Assembly (NCBI GenBank): GCA_049323755.1
Contig: JBMOPE010000041.1
Span: 124,001-188,000, forward strand
Origin: BRHc4a sp049323755
GTDB taxonomy: Bacteria; Bacillota; Desulfotomaculia; Desulfotomaculales; Desulfocucumaceae
Direction: 5' to 3'
DNA: 64,000 bases
Below the pieces are notes generated by a model, which was not told the DNA's origin, did no database searches, and worked only from the letters and a program-made list of their open reading frames with translations. Below, one piece after another: positions 15,167 to 24,206 of this stretch (within the stretch, counting starts at the first letter, position 1; each line of letters opens with the position of its first letter). A program made the translations under genes and the position numbers.

Positions 15167-15475
15167 TCAGTACCTCTGCAGCTCTTCTCTTTCTATTGTC
15201 CTGGACACCTGTCCTCCGGCTATTATATCCTGGTACCTGTCTCTGTCCATTTCCTCGCCCAGCAGGAAAGATGTTTCCACCCCGCATGTATCAGCCACTA
15301 ACAGCAGTGAATCCCAATCAGGAAAAAATTCTCCCTTTTCAAGCTTCTTTACCCATTTAAGGGTCTCCCCTATCTTTGCCGCCAGCATTTGCTGGGTAAA
15401 ATCCTTTCCACTCCTGCGGCTTCGTATATCCCTGGCTTCGCGGACCTTGGCCCCCAGGGTTTTGAGGTCATTCAT
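15167..15475 (-). CDS. XRE-family transcriptional regulator
   Basis: 102 residues. An N-terminal Cro/C1-type HTH is recognisable: LGAKVREARDIRSRRSGKDF, QQMLAAKIGETLKWVKKLEK, GEFFPDWDSLLLVADTCGVE. A short tail SFLLGEEMDRDRYQDIIAGG follows. The HTH has a slightly long loop between helices 1 and 2. It probably binds DNA as a dimer; targets unknown. It stands alone between a hypothetical gene and the HD-GYP gene. Confidence 0.8.
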   Translation of the reverse strand: MNDLKTLGAKVREARDIRSRRSGKDFTQQMLAAKIGETLKWVKKLEKGEFFPDWDSLLLVADTCGVETSFLLGEEMDRDRYQDIIAGGQVSRTIEREELQRY

Positions 15476-15579
15476 ATTTTATACCCCCGAAAAAAATATT
15501 GGACCCAAGGTAATTTTATATAGTTTTCCCACAATAACAATTCTTATATTAAAAAATTCAAAAAAGTGCTTTCCGGAAA

Positions 15580-15632
15580 ATATTCTGACTTCTGAATTCT
15601 GTATTCCGACAGAATTATTCCTTCAGAATAAG
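15580..15632. repeat. Intergenic microrepeat of the AGAATTC family
   Basis: TTCTGACTTCTGAATTCTGT followed by ATTCCGACAGAATTATTCC. The same short words recur at 25191-25226, 25314-25352, 29645-29690 and 58708-58885, always between genes. Confidence 0.6.
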
Positions 15633-15639
15633 CATGTTA

Positions 15640-17178
15640 TTAATCCTCAACTCTGTCCCATGGCCGGCTTGATTTAAACAGGTTGAAAAGTTTTTCATCC
15701 AGCTTGCCGTCCTTTACCATAAATCCAAGTATTCTCAGCGCATCTTCCACCGGCATGGCCTTTTTATAAGGCCGGTCTCCGGCGGTAAGCGCATCATAAA
15801 CATCTACCAGGGCCAGTATCCTCGCCTCCAGGGGTATTTCCCCACCGGCAAGACCCTTCGGATATCCCTTTCCATCCAGATGCTCGTGGTGCATGGAGGA
15901 AAACATGGGAATATCGGCATATTTCCTTATAAACGGTATTTTCTCCAGCATCCGCTCAGTTATAGTTACATGCTCCTCCATTACGACCCGCTCTTTTTCG
16001 GTGAGAGTTCCCTTTTTCACGGTAAGCATGTCCAGCTCTTCCTCAGTGAGGCAGGGCAGTTCCCGACCATTTATATCGTGGTATGTGAAAGAAGCGATCC
16101 CGGACAGCTTCCCGGCCAGTTCATCATCAATAAAGGTGGAGGGATCATTTGCTTTCACAACCAGGTCCCTGGCCTCTTTTATTAATTCCAGTCCGTTTCG
16201 GCAATCGGCATCCAGACCTTCCAGGCCTGCCAGGTCACCACTTTCAAGCAAGGTGAACCTCTGCCGGTACCAGTCGGAGACCTTCTGCTGGTATACATAA
16301 TCAAACCTCTGCAAAACAAGATCCAGCCGTGCATCCAGCCGTGCAGCCTTATTCATAACCTCAAGGGGAGTGGCCACCTTGCCGATATCGTGCAGCCACC
16401 CGGCCATCACAAGCTGCTCCAGCCTCTCATCACTGAATTTCTCGCCGCTCCAGGGTTCTTCACCGGATTCATTTATTGCACGGGCCAATTCACCGGCCAG
16501 CTGCGCCACCCTTCTGGAGTGATTGGCGTTATATGGGGTCCGGGCATCAATGGCTGTGGTGATCATCTTTACAAAGGAGTCAAAAAGCTTTTCTATATCA
16601 CTAATTAATTTGGCGTTAGTTAAGGCTATGGCAGCCTGGGAGGCAAGTGACTCAATAACCCTCTGGTGTCCCGGCTCAAAGGGCACTACCTCTCCGCTAA
16701 CCCAATCTATAGCGTTGATTAGCTGAAGAACACCTATAATTTGAGACTCGTGATTTTCCATGGGAACCACAAGCATTGATTTAGTCCGGTAGCCTGTTAT
16801 TTTGTCATAATTCCTTGGCCCGGAAAAATCAAAACCCTCAGCATTGTATACATCTGATATATTTACCGTCTTTCCGGTGATGGCAACATAGGCCGACACA
16901 TTTTCCTTCACCAGCCTGACCGGTGGAATGTCAACCGCCTCTCCGTTCCCACCCTTGAAGGTTTTCATGGTGTTATTATGAAGTATTTTAAAAACAAGCC
17001 TGTCCTTTTCACATAGATATAGAGTCCCGGCATCTGCATTTGTAATCTTTCGGGCCCCTGACAGTATCATCTCAAGGAGGCGGTTATGATTCTTTTCCGC
17101 CGAAAGGGCTATCCCAATACTTAGCAGGTCCTCAACCAGATTTATGATATTTTTAGAATATTCACCAGCATTTAACAT
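15640..17178 (-). CDS. GAF and HD-GYP domain protein, putative c-di-GMP phosphodiesterase
   Basis: 512 residues. An N-terminal GAF sensor domain (about 20-190; KITNADAGTLYLCEKDRLVF, MLVVPMENHESQIIGVLQLI) precedes an HD-GYP output domain: NHSRRVAQLAGELARAINES, LHDIGKVATPLEVMNKAARL, HHEHLDGKGYPKGLAGGEIP, LALVDVYDALTAGDRPYKKA. The GYP motif is intact, so c-di-GMP hydrolysis is likely. About 85 extra residues, helical and with an FTYHDINGRELPCLTEEEL segment, are inserted between HDIGK and HHE relative to the compact version encoded at 46321-47307. No signal peptide; cytosolic. RBS AAGGTG precedes the ATG. Confidence 0.9.
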   Translation of the reverse strand: MLNAGEYSKNIINLVEDLLSIGIALSAEKNHNRLLEMILSGARKITNADAGTLYLCEKDRLVFKILHNNTMKTFKGGNGEAVDIPPVRLVKENVSAYVAITGKTVNISDVYNAEGFDFSGPRNYDKITGYRTKSMLVVPMENHESQIIGVLQLINAIDWVSGEVVPFEPGHQRVIESLASQAAIALTNAKLISDIEKLFDSFVKMITTAIDARTPYNANHSRRVAQLAGELARAINESGEEPWSGEKFSDERLEQLVMAGWLHDIGKVATPLEVMNKAARLDARLDLVLQRFDYVYQQKVSDWYRQRFTLLESGDLAGLEGLDADCRNGLELIKEARDLVVKANDPSTFIDDELAGKLSGIASFTYHDINGRELPCLTEEELDMLTVKKGTLTEKERVVMEEHVTITERMLEKIPFIRKYADIPMFSSMHHEHLDGKGYPKGLAGGEIPLEARILALVDVYDALTAGDRPYKKAMPVEDALRILGFMVKDGKLDEKLFNLFKSSRPWDRVED

Positions 17179-17304
17179 TTAATCACCTTAATCACATTGA
17201 TACGATATTTTTTGACAAATAATTCTTAAATCCTGTATCAAATAAATTTTTTTCGTCAATAAAAAAGCTGCCGGAGATTTTATCCGAACAGCTTCTGACA
17301 GGCG

Positions 17305-17691
17305 TTACTTTTCTTCAATTATTCTTTTTCCGGCAGACCAGTCCAGCCACTCCTGAGAATAACACATGGGGCAGGGGACCATATGGCTTTTTATCCTGTC
17401 CCACTCCTGGGTATAAATCTTTATCTCCCCGGAATTATTACAGCGCTGACATGGAACATTTTCTTCGATTTCGGAAAACAGAGGCTGGCTGTTTTCAACC
17501 AGTTCAATTTTTCCTCTCTTACTGCCATTCTTTCTTTTAGAGACCCTCTTAAACACTCCCCCGCAGGTAAGGCAGCGAACATTGATTGGAGACGTGGTTC
17601 CCACTACGGTACACCCGCATGACCATGTTTCCGCATTGTCTCCTGGCCTGTCCCAATTTGCGGCAGGCTTTGTTTCGGCTCCGCTTTTCAT
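17305..17691 (-). CDS. Cysteine-rich zinc-ribbon-like protein
   Basis: From the ATG at 17691 the 128-residue product has Cys pairs in SCGCTVVG, VRCLTCGGVFKR, NVPCQRCNNSGEI and VPCPMCYSQEW, consistent with two zinc ribbons. No named family. Longer in-frame starts exist, but they run into the divergent NTPase gene and are rejected. The gene is divergent from the 17882 NTPase; roles could be related, but nothing shows it. Confidence 0.6.
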   Translation of the reverse strand: MKSGAETKPAANWDRPGDNAETWSCGCTVVGTTSPINVRCLTCGGVFKRVSKRKNGSKRGKIELVENSQPLFSEIEENVPCQRCNNSGEIKIYTQEWDRIKSHMVPCPMCYSQEWLDWSAGKRIIEEK

Positions 17692-17881
17692 TTTTCCCGC
17701 ACCCCGCTTACAATCCATATAATGACATAATAGCACGATTTGCGCCATATTAACATAGCATTCGATCCAATTAGCACCAATATTTTTATATTGTACCTCC
17801 AAAAATCTTAAACAGGCTGAGACCCGGAAGGTTTTTGTAAAGTAATATAGAACATCTAAGAAATATAGCTGTTGCAGGGGG

Positions 17882-18493
17882 GTGCCGGATATAACCGTAG
17901 AGTGTAAAACCACTAAAACAAAAAAGTGCGCGTTCCTGGGAGGGCCGGGAACAGGAAAAACCACGCTGATTAAACAACTGGATGTGGACTACAGCATGGC
18001 GGGCTACGTCAGCTCAGTATGCCTTGAATTTGCCCGCACCTATATCATCCGCTATGGCCCGCCCACATCTATTTTCGAGCAATTTCTCCTTTATGAGGGC
18101 CAGAAGCAGGTGGAAGACGAACTGTCCCACTGTGACATAATCTTCTGCGACAACGCCACTATGCTTAGCTACGTATACGGTCTTATGCTGTGTAATTTTG
18201 AGAACCCCAAGGAAACATACGCTCTCATGAAACTCTACGAGTGGGCCATGAAAGACATTTCGGAGTATGAGCTATTTTTCATACCCAGGGAATTTGCCTT
18301 CCATTCCGACGGGGTCATATACCAGAACGAGGAAAGGGCTATTGAGGTTGACCATAAAATAAGGAATTTCCTGGACATAATGAATGTCCCTTACACCATA
18401 GTGGGGGGAGATATGGATACCAGGATTAATACCGTAAAAAACAAGATAGGATTTGTGCCCAAAAGGGAATGCTCCTTCAATCCTGGAGGATAA
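17882..18493 (+). CDS. P-loop NTPase, AAA_28/NadR-like
   Basis: 203 residues with Walker A GGPGTGKTTLIKQL at about 20-33, a Walker B-like CDIIFCDNATM, and the arrangement FARTYIIRYG and YELFFIPREFAFHSDGV as in NadR-type or AAA_28 ATPases. EERAIEVDHKIRNFLDIMNV and a terminal VPYTIVGGD follow. Such proteins are usually nucleoside or metabolite kinases, or orphan ATPases; the substrate is not readable. Start is GTG 17882 with an overlapping GGGG RBS. Confidence 0.8.
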   Translation: MPDITVECKTTKTKKCAFLGGPGTGKTTLIKQLDVDYSMAGYVSSVCLEFARTYIIRYGPPTSIFEQFLLYEGQKQVEDELSHCDIIFCDNATMLSYVYGLMLCNFENPKETYALMKLYEWAMKDISEYELFFIPREFAFHSDGVIYQNEERAIEVDHKIRNFLDIMNVPYTIVGGDMDTRINTVKNKIGFVPKRECSFNPGG

Positions 18494-18886
18494 CGCCCTG
18501 CGGGCGTTGCCGCTGTTCCAGCGGCATTGTTAGCATTATTCCGGGATCCGGAATTGGGAATTGGGAATTAGGAATTGGGAATTGGGAATTGGGAATAAAA
18601 TTCAATTACTGCATTTCGCCTATACAATCCCAATCCCTGATCTAACATTGTCTTTAGCCGGAGAGATCATTCTCACATTTCGTGTTATTCCAAGCCTGCT
18701 CTATAGTTGACATTCCAAGTTATTGACAGCAAAAATTTATTTTTTCCTTTTAAAAAGCGGGCCTTTTTGGCCCGCATCCTTATTTCAAAAGGGGCTGCCA
18801 CCCCTCGGGACTAAAGCGTCCCTCACCCCGCTCTGACGCAAGGGGGAAACCCCAATTCCTAATTCCCAATTCCCAATTCCTGTTCT
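18494..18886. repeat. Intergenic region with inverted arrays of GGGAATT repeats and a terminator
   Basis: 18554-18598 holds about six imperfect copies of GGGAATT(G/A). 18851-18881 holds the same array inverted (AATTCCC), about 250 bases away. Between them, 18758-18776 is a terminator-like hairpin GCGGGCC-TTTTT-GGCCCGC. No gene is visible. Similar facing arrays lie at 57050-57122 and 61283-61357. Confidence 0.75.
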
Positions 18887-19918
18887 TTAATCCGAAAGGT
18901 CGTATTTATCCCTCAGGAGCCTTGATATGTTTATAAGTGTTTTATAGGAATTTTCCACCGTGGTGTTACCATCCGCATTGATAAGGCAGCATCTGGCAGG
19001 GGCAAGCCATGCCTGCTTTAGAATTTTCTTCAGGCTTATCCCCCTGGAGACAAGGTTTGACCAGAGGCCCTCCAGCCTGACAGCCAGGTCTTCCACGGAC
19101 TCCCTGGTCAGCTCTTCGGTAAGAGTGGGCACAATGCCCCATGAAATTATGTTGCCTGCATCAAGAAAATCCCTCACCTCGCCAGCGTACCTGGTGAATA
19201 TTTCTCCGCAGCCGTAAGCGTCGATGGACAAAATGTTTAGCTCAAGCCCGCTTAAAAGGAATGACCAGTCAGGGTTGCCGCAAAGGTGAACCCCACGGGG
19301 CCCTTCCAGCCTTGAAAGGAAAGCGGCGAAGTCTTTCTTTGCCCTGTGGCTGGAATAACCGGTAAATGAACCAAAAATTATTTCAAGCCCGGGCTCATCC
19401 ACCCAGACAAAGGGACTGGGGTGCTTTTCCAGCAGCTGACGGTACTGCACGTTTGTTTTCCTCGCTATAAACTCATACAAAAATTCCCTTATATCATCCT
19501 GGTAAATAATAGGCTTCAGGTTTTCGTCCACTATCTTCAACCCGAAGCTCACCGGCCCGATGCTCTGGCCCCTTATTGTTTCGTATCCCGACAAGTCCCT
19601 TTCCATAAATGCCTGAAAGGCAGCCGAATACCCTGGCGAAAGTGTAAATATATCGTCATCTCCGCTCTTTACGGCGTAGTCGGAAAGCTCCTCATAAAAC
19701 TTTGAAGAATCCAGTGTTATTCTTTTCTTATTGATATCCAGTATTATTCCCGGAAAATTTTCACTTACCTGCGCGTACATATCTTCAAAAAAGCTATAGT
19801 GGGGAAGCTGTGGCCAGAAAGGTATATCAAGTGTCATGGCCAGATCCAGTGCCTCCCCGATATTGGTATGGGGAAGTATACCCATGGCTGTGGCTCTGCA
19901 GTTTCCGGCAAGGTTCAT
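18887..19918 (-). CDS. UROD/MetE-like superfamily protein
   Basis: 343 residues from the ATG at 19918, which has the RBS GGAGGGAGGAA. The TIM-barrel pattern of the uroporphyrinogen decarboxylase/methionine synthase superfamily is visible: GILPHTNIGEALDLAMTLDI at the N-terminus, RGQSIGPVSFGLKIVDENL, FVWVDEPGLEIIFGSFTGY, VHLCGNPDWSFLLSG (His and Cys as in zinc sites of methyltransferase relatives) and APARCCLINADGNTTVENSY. Such stand-alone proteins are often methyltransferases acting with corrinoid proteins. No corrinoid-protein gene is adjacent, so the reaction is unknown. Confidence 0.8.
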   Translation of the reverse strand: MNLAGNCRATAMGILPHTNIGEALDLAMTLDIPFWPQLPHYSFFEDMYAQVSENFPGIILDINKKRITLDSSKFYEELSDYAVKSGDDDIFTLSPGYSAAFQAFMERDLSGYETIRGQSIGPVSFGLKIVDENLKPIIYQDDIREFLYEFIARKTNVQYRQLLEKHPSPFVWVDEPGLEIIFGSFTGYSSHRAKKDFAAFLSRLEGPRGVHLCGNPDWSFLLSGLELNILSIDAYGCGEIFTRYAGEVRDFLDAGNIISWGIVPTLTEELTRESVEDLAVRLEGLWSNLVSRGISLKKILKQAWLAPARCCLINADGNTTVENSYKTLINISRLLRDKYDLSD

Positions 19919-20232
19919 AGTAATTCCTCCCTCCTGTCTCCTAAAAATATTATAAGGCACCCTACAGAAATTACACTGTTATACCTGTCTCATTTGAAGT
20001 GTGATGATTGTCACAATATTTACAGGATTTTAACCATCCTTACTTCTCAATAAAGTGGTTAACTATAAAAAATTTTAACAAAAAAAATGGACAAGTCTTT
20101 CTAAGTGGCCAAAAAAATTAAAATATATCCCTGTATCTCTTATTTTCTAAAAATAACTTGCTAGCAAAATGTAGTGAAAAATACTATTGCCATTTAATAT
20201 GTGAGATAGTAAAATATTTCTCAAAGGATGTA
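19919..20232. other. AT-rich divergent promoter region
   Basis: Between the divergent UROD-like gene and the small ORF at 20233. No RNA or repeat was recognised; the stretch 20040-20160 is strongly AT-rich and presumably holds promoters. Confidence 0.4.
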
Positions 20233-20400
20233 ATGACAAATATTTCACAAGCGCTTGCCTGTATTTTAATGGAGGCCTGGAAAAAAGAGCCCGGAATCAT
20301 AGGAATCAGGACAAAACATATTAAAAAGGGAGGTGGTGACAAATATCACTTAGAGGGGGTGATATCTTCTGTTTTTCAGAATAGTAAACGCCAGCTATAA
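20233..20400 (+). CDS. Small hypothetical ORF
   Basis: 55 codons from an ATG with AAAGGA four bases upstream; it contains ALACILMEAWKKEPGIIGIR. A longer frame from 20158 lacks an RBS. No family recognised. It could be a real small protein preceding the 20456 gene on the same strand, or chance. Confidence 0.35.
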   Translation: MTNISQALACILMEAWKKEPGIIGIRTKHIKKGGGDKYHLEGVISSVFQNSKRQL

Positions 20401-20455
20401 AAAAAGGGAATACTTATATTTAAAGCTTCTAGAAAGCCGCAGGGAAGGCGGAAAA

Positions 20456-21295
20456 GTGAGGCACAGGCAGTTAGTCAACCTCTCAGAGAGCGTACAACTT
20501 CAATCAGACAGAGTTAAACCCCTTTTTGATGATCTGAACCGGACCCTTGCGCTATTAAAAAGTATTAGCGAATTGGGTCCTCCCTGGTGTAAATACCTGA
20601 AGGCTTCTTATGTAATGGCACTGGAAAACTCGTTTAAAATAGAGCATCGCTGCCGGGAACAGGACTTCAGGGAGATATTGCTTCGGGACTGGAAAAGAAA
20701 ACATGCCAAAATCTTCGATGAAAACATATTTAATGAACTGATTCAGAAACAATCTCAAAATCAGGACCACTCCCGGAGTATTGTATGCTGGTTGGAAAAC
20801 ATGAGCCTGTTTGTATTGGATGGAAATGGATTACCTTTGAGAGTACTGTACATAAAGGATACCAAGGGAGAGGAAACGGCGGAATTTCTTTATAATTTTA
20901 AAATTAATGAGCAGGAAACGGAATTTTTTTTAGGAACGGCATGTGAATTACTATACAATACCTTCTGTCATATAGCCGTTGCAAAAAAAAACAAATGGTA
21001 TTCGATTAAAGAAGTATATGTTTATAAACAGTTAACCGACTGGTCAGGAAAAGACTCCTCCAGATTTGATAAAATGCTTATCCTGGGAACGGAGTCGTCC
21101 TTAAATGACGAAAGGATAAGCGGCGCACTAACGGCCGTGAGCGGATTTAAAAGCCACATGGATTATGTTAACCGGCGGCTTGCCCCATTGACCGAGGGCA
21201 TTTTCATGCCGGAACAAGATCTTAATTGCACATATTACACTTCCTACTTATTCAAGAAAGTATTTGATGACATCAGGAACACACATAAGGTTTAG
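20456..21295 (+). CDS. Hypothetical 279-residue protein
   Basis: GTG start after AAGGCGGAAA. The sequence is helical at the N-terminus (LSESVQLQSDRVKPLFDDLN), mixed in the centre (WLENMSLFVLDGNGLPLRVL), and ends RRLAPLTEGIFMPEQDLNCT. No signal peptide, membrane span or known motif. Base composition equals its surroundings. It ends 34 bases before the transporter pair and on the same strand; a functional link is unproven. Confidence 0.55.
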   Translation: MRHRQLVNLSESVQLQSDRVKPLFDDLNRTLALLKSISELGPPWCKYLKASYVMALENSFKIEHRCREQDFREILLRDWKRKHAKIFDENIFNELIQKQSQNQDHSRSIVCWLENMSLFVLDGNGLPLRVLYIKDTKGEETAEFLYNFKINEQETEFFLGTACELLYNTFCHIAVAKKNKWYSIKEVYVYKQLTDWSGKDSSRFDKMLILGTESSLNDERISGALTAVSGFKSHMDYVNRRLAPLTEGIFMPEQDLNCTYYTSYLFKKVFDDIRNTHKV

Positions 21296-21329
21296 GTATC
21301 TCAATCATATGCAGAGAGGAGATGCAGTA

Positions 21330-22787
21330 ATGACTCTTGATAAGAAAAATGGATTTTTTTTGCTACTGGGACTGGGACTTCTTCTTTTGTTCCACTTCCT
21401 GCCGCCTTTCACTCCGGCCATAGACCCGGCCGGCAAAAGCTTTGCCCTTTCACCTGCCGGAAAATCGGCCATAGGACTTTTTCTTCTGGCAGGTGTGTGG
21501 TGGGTATTTGAGGTTATACCCATTGGTGTTACCAGTATAGCAATAGGTGTGCTTCAGCCCCTTTTCGCAATAAGGCCCGCCAAAGAGGCCATGCGTGACT
21601 TCATGGACCCCACCGTGCTCTTCATTTTCGGCTCACTGCTGGTTGGCCTTACCTTCACCAAGGTTGGACTCACCAAACGGCTGGCATATAAAATGCTGCT
21701 GGTGGTAGGCGAAAATACCAGTATGATTTTGCTGGGATGCTTTGTAGTCACAGCTCTCCTTACCCACATAATGGCCCACACAGCGGTGGCCGCCACTGTA
21801 ATTCCCATCTTTCTGACAATACTGGCCCTTTATAATGAAGACGGAGGAAAACCGGGCAAGCCAAACAAGTTCGGCAAGGCTCTGTTTATAGGAATGGCCT
21901 ACACCGCAGGAGCGGGAAGTATATGCACACTGCTGGGAGGGGCCCGTAACCCTGCCGCGGTTGGATTCTTCAGGGAATTTACTGGAGTTGACGTGAATTT
22001 CATTCAGTTTTCCGCTCACCTGGCTCCCCTGGGCTGGCTAATGGTAATACTTCTCTGGGCAATGCTTTTAGTAATATACAGACCGGAAAAGAAAACCATC
22101 CCCGGACTTAAAAACAGGGCTGCGGACCTTTATAAGCAGCTTGGCCCAATGACCAAGGAAGAAATATTTGTAATACTGGTTGTTGCCGGAGCGCTTTCAA
22201 TGCTGGTGCTTCAGGCTATCTTACCTTCCCTGAAGGGAATTGACAGGTCAATACCTCTACTACTGGCAGGCCTTCTGTTCTTCTCTACCGGAATACTGGA
22301 TGTGCAGGACCTGGAAAAGAAAATACCCTGGAACATAGTACTACTCTTCAGCGGCGCCATGAGCATAGGCTTCGCCCTCTGGCAGACCGGGGCCGCCCAG
22401 TGGATGGCCATTAAGTGGCTCTCGCTGCTGCAGGGAGCGCCCTGGCTGTTCTTCGTTCTCGGAGTTGCCATTCTGGTGTCGTTAATGACCAACTTCATAA
22501 TGAACGTTGCAGCCATCGCCATAACATTGCCCGTAGCCCTGGTTATAGCCCAGTACCTTGGCGTTAACCCTGAGCTTATACTTTACATCGCCACAGCCGC
22601 CGCAGGAATGCCCTTCCTTCTCCTTATCGGTGCTGCTCCTAACGCTATGGCCTACGAGTCGAAGCAGTTCAGCACCGGGGAATTTTTTACTGCAGGTATT
22701 CCCGCCACAATACTCCTGCTGGCAGTCATGGTGGTGTTCATGTTCACATTCTGGCCGATTATAGGCATGTCCCCGCTGGCTAAATAG
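21330..22787 (+). CDS. SLC13/DASS-family anion symporter
   Basis: 485 residues from ATG 21330 (RBS GAGAGGAGA), with about 12 membrane segments. Family features include VWWVFEVIPIGVTSIAIGVL, a first hairpin region with FGSLLVGLTFTKVGLTKRLA, AGAGSICTLLGGARNPAAVG, and a second half with NFIMNVAAIAITLPVALVIA. DASS/SLC13 proteins move sulfate, di- or tricarboxylates with Na+. The exact anion cannot be read. It is followed after 19 bp by a second, distinct member of the ion-transporter superfamily, suggesting co-expression. Confidence 0.88.
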   Translation: MTLDKKNGFFLLLGLGLLLLFHFLPPFTPAIDPAGKSFALSPAGKSAIGLFLLAGVWWVFEVIPIGVTSIAIGVLQPLFAIRPAKEAMRDFMDPTVLFIFGSLLVGLTFTKVGLTKRLAYKMLLVVGENTSMILLGCFVVTALLTHIMAHTAVAATVIPIFLTILALYNEDGGKPGKPNKFGKALFIGMAYTAGAGSICTLLGGARNPAAVGFFREFTGVDVNFIQFSAHLAPLGWLMVILLWAMLLVIYRPEKKTIPGLKNRAADLYKQLGPMTKEEIFVILVVAGALSMLVLQAILPSLKGIDRSIPLLLAGLLFFSTGILDVQDLEKKIPWNIVLLFSGAMSIGFALWQTGAAQWMAIKWLSLLQGAPWLFFVLGVAILVSLMTNFIMNVAAIAITLPVALVIAQYLGVNPELILYIATAAAGMPFLLLIGAAPNAMAYESKQFSTGEFFTAGIPATILLLAVMVVFMFTFWPIIGMSPLAK

Positions 22788-22806
22788 TAATGAGGAGGAA
22801 AGATTA

Positions 22807-24090
22807 ATGTCCGCACAAGCCCAGGTTATTTTCACCGGAGGACTGTTCCTCCTCACCTACGCGATGATTATTGCTGAAAAAATACACCGTACCGTGGTGG
22901 CCCTGGCCGGGGCGATAATAGTGATACTGGCCGGAGTCGTCAGCCAGGAGCAGGCCATTGAGTCGATAGACTTCAACACCATAGGGCTTCTCATAGGGAT
23001 GATGATAATAGTAGGCATTACCCGGCACACCGGAGTATTTGAGTACATGGCAGTGAAGGCGGCAAGGCTGTCAAAGGGCGAGCCCGTAGCAATAATGCTG
23101 TATCTGTCCGTTATAACAGCCGTGGCCTCGGCACTTCTGGACAACGTGACCACGGTGCTGCTGATGGTTCCGGTAACCTTCGCCATAGCTGAAAAGCTTC
23201 AGGTCAATGTATTGCCAATGCTTATTGCTGAAGTGGTGGCCTCAAATATTGGGGGAACCGCCACCCTCATAGGCGACCCGCCCAACATAATGATAGGAAG
23301 CGCCACCGGGCTGGGATTTATGGACTTTGCAGTCAACCTGACACCTGTAATAGTTGTTGTACTTATTGCAACCCTCATATGGCTTAAAATCCTCTACGGA
23401 AAACAACTGGTAACGAGGGATGAGCTTAAGAAAGAACTAGTGGCAATGGATCCAGACGATCAGATAAAAGACAGGAAGCTGCTTAAGAAGTGCCTCTTTG
23501 TAATAGTTATGACAATACTGGGCTTTGTGCTTCACCAGTATGTTCACCTGGAGTCAGCCACCATTGCACTGGGAGGGGCGTCACTTTTGCTGCTGCTTAC
23601 CAGGGAAGAGCCCGAGCATGCCCTCCATGCCGTGGAGTGGCCGGTGATATTCTTCTTCGCCGGGCTGTTTATGATAGTGGGTGCGCTGGAACATGTGGGT
23701 ATAATAGAGGCCGTGGCTAAAAAATCTCTGGAGATTACCGGTGGGGAAATTGTTTCAACGGGGCTTCTGATACTCTGGCTATCGGCCATAGCCTCCGCCT
23801 TTGTTGATAACATACCCTTCGTGGCAACCATGATACCACTCATTCAGGATATGGGGCGGCTAGGTGGAATTTCCGACCTTAATCCCCTCTGGTGGTCACT
23901 GTCGCTGGGGGCGTGCCTGGGAGGAAACGGCACCCTCATAGGAGCCTCGGCAAACGTTGTAGTGGCAGGTATGGCGGAAAAAAGGGGAGTTTTAATAACC
24001 TTCATTCACTTTACTAAAATTGCCTTCCCCATGATGATTATGTCCATAATCATCTCTACAGGCTATCTGCTTCTTTTCTACCTAAAATAG
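22807..24090 (+). CDS. ArsB/NhaD-family ion transporter
   Basis: 427 residues with 11-12 membrane segments and the two inverted repeat halves of the IT superfamily. The first half has ASALLDNVTTVLLMVPVTFA and SNIGGTATLIGDPPNIMIGS; the second has ASAFVDNIPFVATMIPLIQD and CLGGNGTLIGASANVVVAGM. The pattern of LDN-x-TT and GDPPN is that of ArsB/NhaD permeases, used for Na+/H+ exchange or oxyanion efflux. RBS GAGGAGGAAAG. No arsenic genes are adjacent, so NhaD-like function is at least as likely. Confidence 0.88.
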   Translation: MSAQAQVIFTGGLFLLTYAMIIAEKIHRTVVALAGAIIVILAGVVSQEQAIESIDFNTIGLLIGMMIIVGITRHTGVFEYMAVKAARLSKGEPVAIMLYLSVITAVASALLDNVTTVLLMVPVTFAIAEKLQVNVLPMLIAEVVASNIGGTATLIGDPPNIMIGSATGLGFMDFAVNLTPVIVVVLIATLIWLKILYGKQLVTRDELKKELVAMDPDDQIKDRKLLKKCLFVIVMTILGFVLHQYVHLESATIALGGASLLLLLTREEPEHALHAVEWPVIFFFAGLFMIVGALEHVGIIEAVAKKSLEITGGEIVSTGLLILWLSAIASAFVDNIPFVATMIPLIQDMGRLGGISDLNPLWWSLSLGACLGGNGTLIGASANVVVAGMAEKRGVLITFIHFTKIAFPMMIMSIIISTGYLLLFYLK

Positions 24091-24099
24091 CACATACTG

Positions 24100-24160
24100 T
24101 ATTTTAAGGGGACTGTCCTGATAAAAATGGGGCAGCCCCTTTTCACATTTCATAGAACCT
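24100..24160. terminator. Possible terminator after the transporter pair
   Basis: AAGGGGACTGTCC and AAATGGGGCAGCCCCTTTT form overlapping inverted repeats; the second (GGGGCAGCCCC then TTTT) is a plausible terminator for the transporter genes. Confidence 0.5.
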
Positions 24161-24206
24161 GCAGTATTTTAATATTAATATATAAAACATGGTGGGGGAT
24201 TGAGAT

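Noticed and set aside
17692..17964. N-terminal extension of the zinc-ribbon gene
   Set aside because: It would overlap the divergent NTPase gene and contains no conserved sequence.
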